Shown piece after piece: positions 25,487-35,122 of a stretch of DNA of 64,000 bases (position 1 is its first letter; each line of letters opens with the position of its first letter). The stretch is from NCBI RefSeq assembly GCF_001748245.1, contig NZ_BDFO01000001.1:6601346-6665345 (forward strand). The letters run 5' to 3'. Source of the stretch: Oligoflexus tunisiensis. GTDB lineage: Bacteria > Bdellovibrionota_B > Oligoflexia > Oligoflexales > Oligoflexaceae. The position numbers and the translations under genes are program-made. Below the pieces are notes generated by a model that was given only the letters and a program-made list of their open reading frames with translations, had not been told where the DNA came from and did no database searches.

Positions 25487-27715
25487 TCAATCGGAAACCA
25501 GTTTTTGCACACGTTCGACGCCGAACATATGCAGAAGATTGTCGTAAAGCTGATCATCAGTGAGTTTCGCGAATCCGCGTTGAAAGCTTGCCTGACTCTT
25601 CAGTCCTACTGTTAGAATCGAAGCGGCCTTCTCAAGTTCGATTCGTCTCAGTGATCGCGGTGCTGATTTTTTTTCGCTCGCAGTGTCGAAAGGAAATTCT
25701 TGTGCTTGCGCTGTCGAATTTTTTTCGCTCACCTTGCTTGTATCCATGCTATTTGCCAGCTCCATCGGGCGTGTCATCACCGCTGGCAGATCGAGCAGGT
25801 TTGCGTGAGTGACTTGCACTCGCACACGCTGTTGGGTGCCACTCGGCCTCATGGCAGGGGATGGATCGGGATCCGGATCAGCCTCGGCGTTTAATGCGGG
25901 TTGATAATCGGTGGTCGGGGTGTTGTCCTCCGGCTCTGGTTGGCATGGCTCTCCCATGTCTGCAGATGCCAGGGAATCGGTGCCCTCGCTCGACTCAGCC
26001 GAGCAGCCCAAGCGGGGCCCCACCATCTCGAAGGAGCTTTGCGTGTTCGGAGCTTCTCCATGGTCCAGAGAGGACCGATCATGCTCCGTGATTTCTGCTT
26101 CGATCAGGAGCGCAGTCTGTGCGTCTGGCAATAGATTTTGGACTTCTCCCTCAAGAGCGGATTTCTCTTCCTCGGGATCCTGGTAGCTAGGTCCAAGGAT
26201 GACTGACCAACTGTTGCCCGAGCGAAAGGTGTCGAGGAATTCTTTCATGAGCTGCGGGGTATACGGGAATTCTCTTCCATAGGCCCTGAACGCTGACTTC
26301 ACGAAGCTGACGAAGCGAATTGCCTCGGTCTCTCCACGTTCAATCGCAATCTGCTCAACCGCCGAGTTCCAGAGAGCCCGATCGTATTTGTAATCTCGCT
26401 CCTTCCAGACTATCGCGCCGGCTTGTGCAATGTTGATCAGCCTTGGATGAAAACTCGAAGCAACAGGAGCCCACCGCTCCGCGCGCGCGTAATTACCAAC
26501 GGTATTCTTATTATTTGCATTTCTTATATTAGTATTCTTAGCAAAGTCTGTTCCCTCTGGAATCATTGAAGGGCATAGGATAGAGCATGATTCTTCAATG
26601 ACTTGAAACGACTTCTGCCGGATCTGAGACGACTTCTGCCTGATCTGAGACGACTTCTGCCGGATCTGAGACGACTCCTGCCGCAGTTCTTCTTGTCGGA
26701 TCTGAGACGACTCCTGCCGGACCTGAGGCGATATCTGCCGCACCTGGTCAGCCGACCCGATGTCTCGACGGACCTGAGACGACTCCGGCCGCAGCGCATC
26801 CCAAAGAATCAATCGGGATGTATCTGGTAGCGGTCTGAATTCTTCCAGGTCGTGCCCGGGCATCAATGCCTCATGATCCGCAAATCCATTCGTGTCGAGT
26901 CGGGCAATCAGAGAGTTTTCGCCACCTCGATACCATAAGCCAGCTTTGGCTGTTCGCCACAACGCAACATCTGTCAAATGATGATAGTACCGGGTATGAT
27001 CTCCGAATTTCTTCGGCTCCCGTGCTTGGGAATAAATCATCCGGCAGTCTTCAAGTTCAGCTATGTGCGTCGAGGTCGTCCTTGTCGAACACCCCATGGA
27101 AGACGCCAGTTCCTTCAAGGTCGGGTGGACGTTTATGTCAAGATAACAGAATAGGCCATAGATATATTTCGCAGTTGGGTGGATGAGCGTCTGGAAAAGT
27201 AGATATGGCAGACGCACGTGGTTGCCCGGCCGGTGAGAAAGTTCCTTGGCCTCATTTACGCGTTCGGGGCGCCTTTCAAACTGCCGAGGGAAATGGGTTC
27301 TAGGATCGGTACAATTGCTGGACGCAGGTGCTAGGCGGCTAGGCCGACACCAAAAGTCAGGATGGGCTATGTTTACGATTTTCAGTTTCGAGCGTGTATA
27401 TGTGTCAAAGAAAACCATGCCTCGCTCCGCGAGGGAGCTGAGCGTCTTCACCAGAGTTGTCCTGCCAATCTTGAGATGGGCAGCCGCAGACACTTCGCTG
27501 GGATGGTCTTTGGGCGCCAGGGAATAGTAGTAGGCGAATACGGTCCATTCGATTGGCATCAATTCGCATAAGAACGATAGTTTCGGAATTTCCGTGTACC
27601 GCTTGCAGCGATCGAGGGCCAAGGCATGCTCCCGAATCCGGCGGACAGTATTGTCAATTGTGAAATCAAAATGAGGACGATTTGAATAAGTGATTTTTTC
27701 AGCGAGGCTGGTCAT
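25487..27715 (-). CDS. Winged-helix replication-type phage protein
   Basis: 742 residues, ATG preceded by GAGGTGG. Two winged-helix regions are visible: EVSAAAHLKIGRTTLVKTLS (about 75-94) and HPTLKELASSMGCSTRTTST (about 195-215). A repeat zone (SSQIRQK units) near residues 310-375 follows, then a C-terminal region with GRAEFPYTPQLMKEF-like helicase-loader features and a long acidic low-complexity linker. The layout suits a phage replication initiator or helicase loader. First gene of the early operon. Confidence 0.65.
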   Translation of the reverse strand: MTSLAEKITYSNRPHFDFTIDNTVRRIREHALALDRCKRYTEIPKLSFLCELMPIEWTVFAYYYSLAPKDHPSEVSAAAHLKIGRTTLVKTLSSLAERGMVFFDTYTRSKLKIVNIAHPDFWCRPSRLAPASSNCTDPRTHFPRQFERRPERVNEAKELSHRPGNHVRLPYLLFQTLIHPTAKYIYGLFCYLDINVHPTLKELASSMGCSTRTTSTHIAELEDCRMIYSQAREPKKFGDHTRYYHHLTDVALWRTAKAGLWYRGGENSLIARLDTNGFADHEALMPGHDLEEFRPLPDTSRLILWDALRPESSQVRRDIGSADQVRQISPQVRQESSQIRQEELRQESSQIRQKSSQIRQKSSQIRQKSFQVIEESCSILCPSMIPEGTDFAKNTNIRNANNKNTVGNYARAERWAPVASSFHPRLINIAQAGAIVWKERDYKYDRALWNSAVEQIAIERGETEAIRFVSFVKSAFRAYGREFPYTPQLMKEFLDTFRSGNSWSVILGPSYQDPEEEKSALEGEVQNLLPDAQTALLIEAEITEHDRSSLDHGEAPNTQSSFEMVGPRLGCSAESSEGTDSLASADMGEPCQPEPEDNTPTTDYQPALNAEADPDPDPSPAMRPSGTQQRVRVQVTHANLLDLPAVMTRPMELANSMDTSKVSEKNSTAQAQEFPFDTASEKKSAPRSLRRIELEKAASILTVGLKSQASFQRGFAKLTDDQLYDNLLHMFGVERVQKLVSD
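26600..26785 (-). repeat. 21-bp repeats in the replication-type gene
   Basis: About eight diverged copies of a 21-bp unit (core GGATCTGAGACGACTTCTGC on the plus strand) encode heptads of the type SSQIRQK. Heptad spacing with I at one position could form a coiled coil. Units are in frame. Confidence 0.8.
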
Positions 27716-27933
27716 AATTTACCACCTCTTTTTTCAACGATCGAAATTCAGTGAGAACTTCGGGTTCAACCATCTAGAGCCCTTATGTGGAAATTTGAGC
27801 GTGCGCGTTCATGAGGCGCATGCTGATTGGGATCAGTTACTAACCACACTGATTTAATTTTTTCTTCCGGGTTTTTCGATTGCGTTGGATGCGGAGGCGG
27901 GCCATAAAAAAGCTGTTGCAGATTTTTTTGCCC

Positions 27934-27979
27934 GTCCCTTGCGGGACCCCATCTAGGGCTGTGCTAACAGCCCAGATGG
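27934..27979. other. Tandem hairpins
   Basis: First GTCCC-TTGC-GGGAC (27934-27947). Second CCATCT-a-GGGCTG-TGCTAA-CAGCCC-AGATGG (27949-27979), a 12-bp perfect stem with one bulged A. A run of seven Ts precedes them. Could be a replication origin structure, attachment site or terminator pair. Confidence 0.6.
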
Positions 27980-28022
27980 ACCCTCGCTATCCTTACGCTT
28001 TCTTTAACTACTGCGGATAAAT

Positions 28023-28054
28023 TCCTTCACGAATCAACTCCTTCACGAATCAAC
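28023..28054. repeat. 16-bp tandem duplication
   Basis: TCCTTCACGAATCAAC occurs twice head to tail, followed by TCCT of a third start. No coding frame. Confidence 0.85.
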
Positions 28055-28403
28055 TCCTCGTTTGTAAGTTTGAGATAAAGCACTGCATTGTTGTTCAGTG
28101 CCCTGTCTCGCAGAATATACAGTCTTGACCCTTCCTGTTAAGTCTAAAAAAAAATTATAAAACTGCAATATTTCGCTGGCTCCGGTGTTTCTGCGCCAAA
28201 AATCGGGCTGTTCGGCAACTAAATCCTGTCGGTAGGAGCACCGGAAAATCTCTATGGTGAAGGCTTATATGTGGAAAGCGGCAAGCTGAAGAGGTTGCCG
28301 CTGTATGAATACGCTTGGTGACGATAGCTTTATTAACTTGCGGATTGCTTATCCGATGGCAAGCAAACTTTACTTGGACTAGTCAAAGAAGTATTCGCGT
28401 TCT

Positions 28404-28559
28404 TCAACTTTTTCGGCTGTCGTTATCAATAGCGACTTTGGCTTTTCTGTGAACCGACATCTCAAAAGGCCGGAGTGTGCCATAGTCAATCTTGGCCTTG
28501 AGTACCTTCTGGATTGCTGCGCTCTGCTCAGCACTCATCCCTTCACTAGCTTTTTCCAT
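28404..28559 (-). CDS. Possible small protein (51 aa)
   Basis: Open frame MEKASEGMSAEQSAAIQKVL and onward, ending DNDSRKS, with a coding-like composition but no ribosome site. Could be a remnant. Lies downstream of the displaced immunity-like gene. Confidence 0.3.
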   Translation of the reverse strand: MEKASEGMSAEQSAAIQKVLKAKIDYGTLRPFEMSVHRKAKVAIDNDSRKS

Positions 28560-28708
28560 GCGAATTTAGGGTACCATCTGCACCTGAGAGATTCATCGTG
28601 AGGGAAAGTTCCTGGCAGTTTGAAGAGATTTGCCTTCAGCGCTGGAAATTCTACCCGTAAGAAAAACTGCCTCTGGAACAACCTATATTCTATGCAATAG
28701 CTGAGCAA

Positions 28709-29089
28709 TTAGGACTTGGCCGCATATGCTCTGAGTGAACCGCCAGAAATCGAGTATTCCGTCCAGTATCCTCGCTCCTTCGAAAAGCCCTTTAGCCCAA
28801 TCTCACCCTCTTTGGCAGAAAATTCACAGATATCTTTCAATGCGAAATCTGGCGTACACCTTGGAATCAGCTGCAACTGGTCATCACTTAATTCATTTAT
28901 GGTTATCTCGCTGAAACCAGTGATTTCTAGCAGTACCTGAGACAGCTCTGTCCCCTGGCTTGGTAGATCCAGGTAACCGTCACTGCATCTAACCGAGAAG
29001 TTCTTAGAGTTCATGTCCAAACTAAATTCAAGAACCTGAGTATCGGGGAAACTTAGCAACGCGATATCAGTATTCGTAAGAACTTGCAT
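28709..29089 (-). CDS. Immunity-like protein (orphan cassette)
   Basis: 126 residues from ATG 29089 with AGGG 6 bases upstream. Acidic, soluble, with FPDTQVLEFSLDMNSKNFSV and a C-terminal KGFSKERGYWTEYSISGG. Size, acidity and position behind a toxin N-terminal fragment suggest an immunity protein; no named family recognised. The toxin it matched is missing, so it may protect against a sibling's toxin. Confidence 0.55.
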   Translation of the reverse strand: MQVLTNTDIALLSFPDTQVLEFSLDMNSKNFSVRCSDGYLDLPSQGTELSQVLLEITGFSEITINELSDDQLQLIPRCTPDFALKDICEFSAKEGEIGLKGFSKERGYWTEYSISGGSLRAYAAKS

Positions 29090-29381
29090 TTTTTCCCTGA
29101 AATTGGAATGTGAGCGTCTGAGCTTTTCCAGGTTCCTGGCCTTACAGGCGTTGGGCTCGTCCCGCATGAAATTGCACTTGTAGCGATTCAGGAGGGCCGA
29201 AATTTTCATAGAATTCGACTTCAAGATCGCCACCACTCGAACTTGTCGGATCCGGCTGTACATGAATCGGATAGTCTGCCTCCGGAGGAGCGGTGGGCGG
29301 CATGGTTGGTCGGTCACCAGGATTTATGACTATGATTTGCGAGGAAGCTTCGCCCGCCAACGCCATAAAAATAAAGATCAT
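29090..29381 (-). pseudogene. Frameshifted copy of the toxin N-terminus
   Basis: The segment QIIVINPGDRPTMPPTAPPE is nearly identical to the mature N-terminus of the 519-residue toxin-like protein (QIIVINPGDRPTRPPIEPPE). After FGPP the frame changes and the homology continues as RYKCNFMRDEPNACKARNLE, again matching the toxin (YKCNFMR...RDESNAYKTRNLD). Homology stops just before the immunity-like gene. A displaced cassette remnant. Confidence 0.75.
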
Positions 29382-29429
29382 TTGATCTTAATAATCACTG
29401 CCCGCTCTTTAGAATTTCACAGACCAGCT

Positions 29430-29864
29430 TCATTTAAATGAATCGATAGTAAGAGTTCCATTTACGTTATCCAGAAGCGGGAACCTGGAAAAAGAAACTT
29501 CGACAGGAGTGCCCTTGTTCCCCAGGAGGTTGGTGCCTTCAATAAAAGTGACATTCCTAAGAATGAATTCATCCTCGAAATCACAGTCTTCAAAATCCAC
29601 AAAACGTTTGAAGACACAGTTTTCAAATACAATTGGTCGAGTATTGTGGCCTCCCGATTGCCAAATGATCTCGCAATCAAAAGTCGTATTTCGAACAGAA
29701 AGTCCTCTGATGCAGTAAACCCCAAAGACTTCAAAATCTCTGACAATGCAGTCCCTAATCTCGATTTCTTCAGTGAAATGCACCATTGAAATCTTTAGCT
29801 GCAAATCTCTATCCTCAGAAAAAACAAGCTTCTTGCAAGGATCATTCTTGTATTGATATATCAT
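29430..29864 (-). CDS. Pentapeptide-like beta-helical protein, probable immunity protein
   Basis: 144 residues with recurring F/V-x-x-C-x-F strands, for example VFENCVFKRFVDFEDCDFED, typical of pentapeptide-like quadrilateral helices. Starts 12 bases after the toxin-like gene stop, the usual immunity position. Pentapeptide proteins also occur as DNA mimics, but no such role is indicated. Confidence 0.6.
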   Translation of the reverse strand: MIYQYKNDPCKKLVFSEDRDLQLKISMVHFTEEIEIRDCIVRDFEVFGVYCIRGLSVRNTTFDCEIIWQSGGHNTRPIVFENCVFKRFVDFEDCDFEDEFILRNVTFIEGTNLLGNKGTPVEVSFSRFPLLDNVNGTLTIDSFK

Positions 29865-29876
29865 GCTTTCACTTCC

Positions 29877-31436
29877 TTAAGGAATAAAGGCGGTGCTCAG
29901 CTTAGCCACTCCATCAATGACATTGCCTCTCACTGTTACATCGGTTTCTTTCACATTAACTACTACATCACGGAACAAGCCCTGAATCTTGCCATCATCG
30001 GCAAGTCTCTGAGCCGCGTTTTCAAGTGACTTAAATGCACCTATCGAATCTCCGCCAAATTTTTCTAAGAACCCTTCCATTTTGTGCTTTGCCAGACTCT
30101 TCGGACCAAAAACGTGTGTAGCCCCATTCGCCACTCGCGCAAGATCGTCAGCTGGCACAGACCACTTACTAGCTGCTTCGAGAACTCTTATGAGCTCTTC
30201 CTCATTGCTTCCATGTGGACATGCATAGGCTGTACTTTCAATAAGGCTGAAAAGGATTGACCTAAAGGAATTGACAGCTACGGCACAGGGCAACGCATCC
30301 TTAACAGCTGCGGCAACTTCATCAATGGTTTTCTTGTCTTTGATTCCAACCTTAACAGCCGCTCCGGCTATCTCTGCAGCATAGGAACCTGCCTTTACAA
30401 CTTCTGCTGATTCTTCTGCTGGTTTACCTGCCCTGAGAACGTCAATAAGAACCGCGGCCTTTCCACCTATGGCGAGCTTGCTTCCAATTCCTGCAGTAAG
30501 TACCCCTACAACGGCCATGGTCCGTTCAAAACCAGAAAGCTTTTCTCCGGTAAGCAGATTCTTCCCAGTCACTGCCTCCCAACCATCCTTGGCCCATCCA
30601 AGGATTGGTGTCACACTGATGGCGGTATCGAGGAATGCGGTACCAACTTTGAGTGCAAAATTACTTTTTGCGGTGTCACCCTGCTGAAGGCTCTGTGCCG
30701 ATATCTCAAGGGCGGCACGACCGCCTCTGACCAGGTTAAGACGATCTTCCTTGTTGGAATACACGCCATTTCGGATCTGGGCTTCAATGGCATCAGCCCG
30801 GGCTTGCTCACTTTTTATCTTTGACTGGATGAAGCGATCCGCAATGAGAAGGTTGACTTTTTTGGCCTCGGGTTCGTATTCCTTCCTATCGTCCTCCTTG
30901 TAGGCAAGGCCAAAGCTGATATCAACACTGGAGCTAATTTCCTTGGCCGCTGTGATCTGCAGCTCAAGGGTCGAATCATTTATGTCTTCTGCGCTGGCAT
31001 TGTGGGCTACCGTAGCATCCCGCTTGGCCTTGATATTGATTCCAGCCGGCGAATTTGGGCTGCCGAGACCCTCCCTAAGTGCTGCAAGGTCCTTCTCGAC
31101 CTTCTCAGTCTCCTCGTTCAGCCTCTTTTGATGGGCATCCAGATTCCTGGTCTTATAGGCATTCGATTCGTCCCGCATCCGCGAAATGGCATCACTGCGC
31201 ATGAAATTGCACTTATAGCCAAGCCAGGATGGGCCGCAATATTCATAGAATTTGCCATCAAAATCGCCGCCACCCGGCTTGGTCGGGTCCGGCCGCACGG
31301 GAATTGGATGGTCTGACTCCGGAGGCTCGATGGGCGGCCTGGTTGGTCGGTCGCCAGGATTTATAACAATGATCTGTCCAACAGCTGAATTTGCCAGAAG
31401 TATTGAAATGATGAGATAGCTGATAAGTTTGATCAT
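29877..31436 (-). CDS. Secreted polymorphic-toxin-like protein with PT-TG-type pre-toxin segment
   Basis: 519 residues. ATG 31436 (GAGGA upstream) gives a signal peptide MIKLISYLIISILLANSAVG. A proline-rich leader follows, then a coiled coil (residues 85-260). The pre-toxin pattern GWAKDGWEAVTGKNLLTGEK with LSGFERTMAVVG (about 285-320) matches the PT-TG segment of polymorphic toxins. The last about 85 residues (from GATHVFGPKSLAKHKMEGFL) form a separate basic domain ending VIDGVAKLSTAFIP, the likely toxic tip; its activity (RNase-like is my guess) is unproven. Third gene of a secreted-protein operon, followed by a probable immunity gene. Confidence 0.72.
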   Translation of the reverse strand: MIKLISYLIISILLANSAVGQIIVINPGDRPTRPPIEPPESDHPIPVRPDPTKPGGGDFDGKFYEYCGPSWLGYKCNFMRSDAISRMRDESNAYKTRNLDAHQKRLNEETEKVEKDLAALREGLGSPNSPAGINIKAKRDATVAHNASAEDINDSTLELQITAAKEISSSVDISFGLAYKEDDRKEYEPEAKKVNLLIADRFIQSKIKSEQARADAIEAQIRNGVYSNKEDRLNLVRGGRAALEISAQSLQQGDTAKSNFALKVGTAFLDTAISVTPILGWAKDGWEAVTGKNLLTGEKLSGFERTMAVVGVLTAGIGSKLAIGGKAAVLIDVLRAGKPAEESAEVVKAGSYAAEIAGAAVKVGIKDKKTIDEVAAAVKDALPCAVAVNSFRSILFSLIESTAYACPHGSNEEELIRVLEAASKWSVPADDLARVANGATHVFGPKSLAKHKMEGFLEKFGGDSIGAFKSLENAAQRLADDGKIQGLFRDVVVNVKETDVTVRGNVIDGVAKLSTAFIP

Positions 31437-31446
31437 GTACCCGTCC

Positions 31447-33153
31447 TCATGGATTGTAAGCAAGGAGCTGATCCATGGACGCAGCCACGCGATCAATCAT
31501 CTGGTCGTATTCCAAAAGAGACTGCCAATCCTTAAAGACAGGAGTGAAGATATCCTGCCCCGGTTTGGTATTGAAGGCAGACAAAACCTCCTGCTTTTGA
31601 AGTGACCATACGGCATTGAGAGCCGGCTTCTGCCGGGACTTCATTTCAAGCTTCATGATGGCGACCTTGATCTGACGAAGCCTTATTGAGATGAGCGTAT
31701 GCGCTCCGTTCAGAGAAAGCCTGTAGCCAGCCTCTTCGAGAATCCTCGCTTTGAATTTATTGAGTTCATCTGTAAGCTTCTTGAGATCAGCATGGGATTG
31801 AAGCAGCTCGGGTGAAGACATGATCCGGGTCAGCGACTGATCAAGATTGTCAATGATGGTTCTGGCTTCTAATACTCTGCCGCGTTGGAGCAGTTCCACC
31901 CACCGAGCTTCGATGTCACGCGCTCCGAGAAGAGCAGCCTGATACTGAGCTTCCGCTTCCTTCTCAATTTCGATCTGCTTGACGGCAGCCTCGAAATCAG
32001 CGATGACACCCGTCGTCTTCTTGATTTCCTCAACTCGCTTGGCATAAGCCGCAGCTTTCCCTAAATCTGTGAGGAATGCATTGATATCGTCACAGACAGG
32101 TGGTCTCTCAGACAGCACGTCATAGCTTGAATCAAAAATGAAATCACGTTTTCCAGGGATGTCGTAAAGACTTTGGATCCTTCCAAGCATGCTGGCCCTT
32201 GATTCGGAGAATGATTCTGGTATGTGAACTGCTTCAGCATCCGCCAGAATTGGATCCACAAGCCTATTCATATAAGCAACCTGGGTCCTCAATGTTTCCA
32301 CGTCCTTGCTGATTTCAAGACCTTTACAGAGATCCGAATATGATTTCTGGAGAACAGAAGCCGCTTCACTCTGAATGGCGGATATGGAGGCATGACTCTG
32401 ATCGCTGGCCTTCAGCCGTGTACCAAAAGCTGCCATCTGAGAGTTTGCCTCCTTGATGTCGGATTCAAGCTTCTCAACCCTTGCAAGAAGAGACGCCCAG
32501 CCGCTATCAAACTGTCCTACAAGAGAACTAAGAAGTTTGTCCATTTGGGCATGCCTTGCCGAAAGCTCGTCAATCGACCTCTTGGCCAGAGCAGCTTCCT
32601 TTTCCATCTTCTCCTTGGCGTCTTTGGCCCTTTGCTCCTTCTCCTGGGCTGCCTTCAGCTCAACATCGACATCACCGTAAGTCTGATTCGCACCCTTATA
32701 AAGTTCATCCACCTTCGCGTTGTAAATAGTCAGCCACTCGTCATAAGCCTGCTTTTTTTCAGCAACCAGTGCCTGCTCGATCTGAGAAAACTCAGGGTCT
32801 TTTGTGATGTCGTAACAGCGGTAGATCTTATTGCCAAAAAAGTTGAGCTGGGATTTGCAGCCTCTCATGAGTCTGCTTCTTTCCCAGCCGCTCCAGACAG
32901 TATCGTCACTTCCCTTGTGCTCGTTCCAACAGTAATCGTGGGCCTTTGATCTTCTCCAGTCAGCCTTTCCTTTTTGGGAGTTATCGGCACCTTCGCCGGT
33001 TTCGCAAAAAAGATACGCATAGTCCTTTTCATTGGCGGGGTATTTATCACTGCTGTCGCCAAGGAATTTATTGGTCAGCTTGAAGTTGGTCTTCCATGCG
33101 CCGGAAAGACCGCAGATCGTGAGAACAATGAGTAACTGCTTATATTTATTCAT
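31447..33153 (-). CDS. Large secreted coiled-coil protein
   Basis: 568 residues with signal peptide MNKYKQLLIVLTICGLSGA. The N-terminal 120 residues are rich in W and C (CETGEG, HDYCWNEHKG, RGCKSQLNFFG, YRCYD), the rest is long alpha-helical coiled coil (KAAQEKEQRAKDAKEKMEKE). No family recognised. It ends 10 bases before the toxin-like gene and probably acts with it, for example in export or presentation at the surface. Confidence 0.65.
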   Translation of the reverse strand: MNKYKQLLIVLTICGLSGAWKTNFKLTNKFLGDSSDKYPANEKDYAYLFCETGEGADNSQKGKADWRRSKAHDYCWNEHKGSDDTVWSGWERSRLMRGCKSQLNFFGNKIYRCYDITKDPEFSQIEQALVAEKKQAYDEWLTIYNAKVDELYKGANQTYGDVDVELKAAQEKEQRAKDAKEKMEKEAALAKRSIDELSARHAQMDKLLSSLVGQFDSGWASLLARVEKLESDIKEANSQMAAFGTRLKASDQSHASISAIQSEAASVLQKSYSDLCKGLEISKDVETLRTQVAYMNRLVDPILADAEAVHIPESFSESRASMLGRIQSLYDIPGKRDFIFDSSYDVLSERPPVCDDINAFLTDLGKAAAYAKRVEEIKKTTGVIADFEAAVKQIEIEKEAEAQYQAALLGARDIEARWVELLQRGRVLEARTIIDNLDQSLTRIMSSPELLQSHADLKKLTDELNKFKARILEEAGYRLSLNGAHTLISIRLRQIKVAIMKLEMKSRQKPALNAVWSLQKQEVLSAFNTKPGQDIFTPVFKDWQSLLEYDQMIDRVAASMDQLLAYNP

Positions 33154-33214
33154 GGCACTTTCTCTGTAAATGTTAACGCCTTGCTCATGCTGACAAGGTC
33201 GGTCAGATCAGCCA

Positions 33215-35107
33215 TTATCTGGTCTGAGCCAGTCCCTTGCTCAAGGAGTCGACAACGATACCAATCTTCCTTTCGAGTTCCGGCTGTTTGGTGGCAATGC
33301 GTGTTCTTTCCTTGCCGAGGGATTTCATCAACTCTTCCGCTGAACTTCGGGATTTTTGATACTCCTGCTCGGCGATGGAAGCAATCTTTTGGATGCCTGC
33401 CAGACACTGATTTCCGGACGAACCGCCTGTCGTACCGCATGGCACAGTCTCAGGAAGTCCCTGTTGAAGGTCCCGATAAAGACAGGAATTCTCCCGAATC
33501 CGATTGATCACAACTCCAAGTTCACCTTCTTCCGGATGGCTGTCGTTCCTGCATGCCCATGTCGGGTCGTCATTCAGTGGACAGATAGGTTCGGGGTCTC
33601 GACCGACCGCCATCGCAAGGTCCTGGCATTTGAAGATGTCCTCAACAATCCGGTTCGTCAGATCATCCTTAAGGGCCTGCACTGTTTTGAACCTCTCAGG
33701 GAGCTGACTGGCTTTATCAAGCTCGACCTTGAAGCCGGACAGCATTCTGATTTTGTCTATCAGATCGTTGCTTGACGAGAGAAGAAGTGTCGGGTCAAGA
33801 TCGAGGTTGCTCGCTTGGATGATCAGACGGCAGGAATCCGGGAAAAGGGCATTTCGATCAGCTAATATTTCGATCTGTGGCGGTCGCTGTCCTTGCACGT
33901 AAACAATGCTTGTTGATTGGACAGAGCCGTCAGCTGTTGGTGCAAGAGAAAATTCATTGTCGCCTTCGATAAGTCGGACGGAAAGCTGCCCCGTATTAAC
34001 TGGGCATGGAAAGCTGTACCTCAGCCTGTGAGCCATGGACGTATAGGACGTAATACGAGGCAAATGTGAAATATCACCAAAATCGAAAACTACCCTCTTG
34101 CTCGGGCAGAACCTTGAATGTCCAGATCCGTTTCCTGCACAGTCCTTTGACACGTCAAAAACTGAACCATCCGACATCTTTGAAACCTTGATCTCTTTGG
34201 AAGCAACTTTGGTTGCATAGGAAATTTGGGCCTCATCAAGATGGTGAGATCTTTCTGCCAGCAGTGTTGATAGGGTTTTCGTCAGAATATCGAAATCCAG
34301 GTGCGAAGTGTCCTGGGTCTCCTGAATTTTCTTGACGAGGAAAGCGTACTTTTTTTGCACTTGCTCAGCAGACTCCGCTGGCAGATCATCGCTAGTAGAG
34401 CACGAGAAGCCATGACGCCACTCCACCTTCATAAGGTCACTGGCATTCATAAACCGTCCAGTCTTATGATCCAGCGAATTGCAGGCACTCGATCGCTTAT
34501 TGATATTGTGATATCCAACCACACATGTTTTAGGCTTTGTCAGATCATCAATATAGGAACCGCATTCATCGCTCGGGCCATATATCTGATGATCGAAATT
34601 GATGCGGCATTGGACATCAGCTCTAAAAGTCCACAGCATACATTCACGGCCCTCCATCTCAGCACAAATTTTCCCATATATTTTTGATGAAAGAACGGTA
34701 ACTGTACCCAGGTGCTGCTGAGGAGCCAGTTGGATGTCGCGGGCCTTTTTCTCACAATGCGCCTGCAAGTCCTGAGAAGTCCAATTTCTTGAGTGTCTTT
34801 GCAAACGTTCATTGCCTGTATCAATAAAGTCATGAGGTTGGTGTTCTCGGCCATGCCAACAGGAATTCTGCTTTTTTTCATAGCCACATTTGGCCCCATC
34901 TTTTTCCGCAATTATTGGTCGTGCGAGGTCTGGACCATGAGTAAGATCCTCGCAAGATTGATACTCCTTGTACGACCATACACCCTGGCAAACATTCACA
35001 CCTGCGGGCCACTGGACAGGTTCAGCCTTGCCCATGTTTGAACCAATGGCTGCTGATGCTACAAGTAGCCAGGAAAAGAGAAATGTCCCTACTGCTTGGT
35101 GTTTCAT
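33215..35107 (-). CDS. Large secreted cysteine-rich protein
   Basis: 630 residues, signal peptide MKHQAVGTFLFSWLLVASAA. More than 20 cysteines, concentrated in the N-terminal 220 residues (VCQGVWSYKEYQSCEDL, CMLWTFRADVQC) and the C-terminal part (CPLNDDPTWACRND). A beta-rich middle precedes a helical tail (EYQKSRSSAEELMKSLGKER). The N-terminal W/C style resembles the next gene. Unknown family; first structural gene of the toxin operon. The start at 35116 is also possible. Confidence 0.65.
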   Translation of the reverse strand: MKHQAVGTFLFSWLLVASAAIGSNMGKAEPVQWPAGVNVCQGVWSYKEYQSCEDLTHGPDLARPIIAEKDGAKCGYEKKQNSCWHGREHQPHDFIDTGNERLQRHSRNWTSQDLQAHCEKKARDIQLAPQQHLGTVTVLSSKIYGKICAEMEGRECMLWTFRADVQCRINFDHQIYGPSDECGSYIDDLTKPKTCVVGYHNINKRSSACNSLDHKTGRFMNASDLMKVEWRHGFSCSTSDDLPAESAEQVQKKYAFLVKKIQETQDTSHLDFDILTKTLSTLLAERSHHLDEAQISYATKVASKEIKVSKMSDGSVFDVSKDCAGNGSGHSRFCPSKRVVFDFGDISHLPRITSYTSMAHRLRYSFPCPVNTGQLSVRLIEGDNEFSLAPTADGSVQSTSIVYVQGQRPPQIEILADRNALFPDSCRLIIQASNLDLDPTLLLSSSNDLIDKIRMLSGFKVELDKASQLPERFKTVQALKDDLTNRIVEDIFKCQDLAMAVGRDPEPICPLNDDPTWACRNDSHPEEGELGVVINRIRENSCLYRDLQQGLPETVPCGTTGGSSGNQCLAGIQKIASIAEQEYQKSRSSAEELMKSLGKERTRIATKQPELERKIGIVVDSLSKGLAQTR

Positions 35108-35122
35108 GGTAAACATCCAGTT

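Larger units (their letters stand above)
27716..28403. other. Gene-free region upstream of the prophage replication gene
   Basis: No supported coding sequence. It contains two adjacent hairpins (27934-27979) and a 16-bp tandem duplication, listed separately. A prophage attachment site could lie here but no second copy was found. Confidence 0.5.

Noticed and set aside
25302..25490. A 62-codon frame over the AGCTC array
   Set aside because: No ribosome site, and the 10-bp period does not fit codons; the array is better read as noncoding.
1..27715. Integrase or excisionase gene of the prophage
   Set aside because: No tyrosine or serine recombinase motif was found; it must lie outside the window or be lost.
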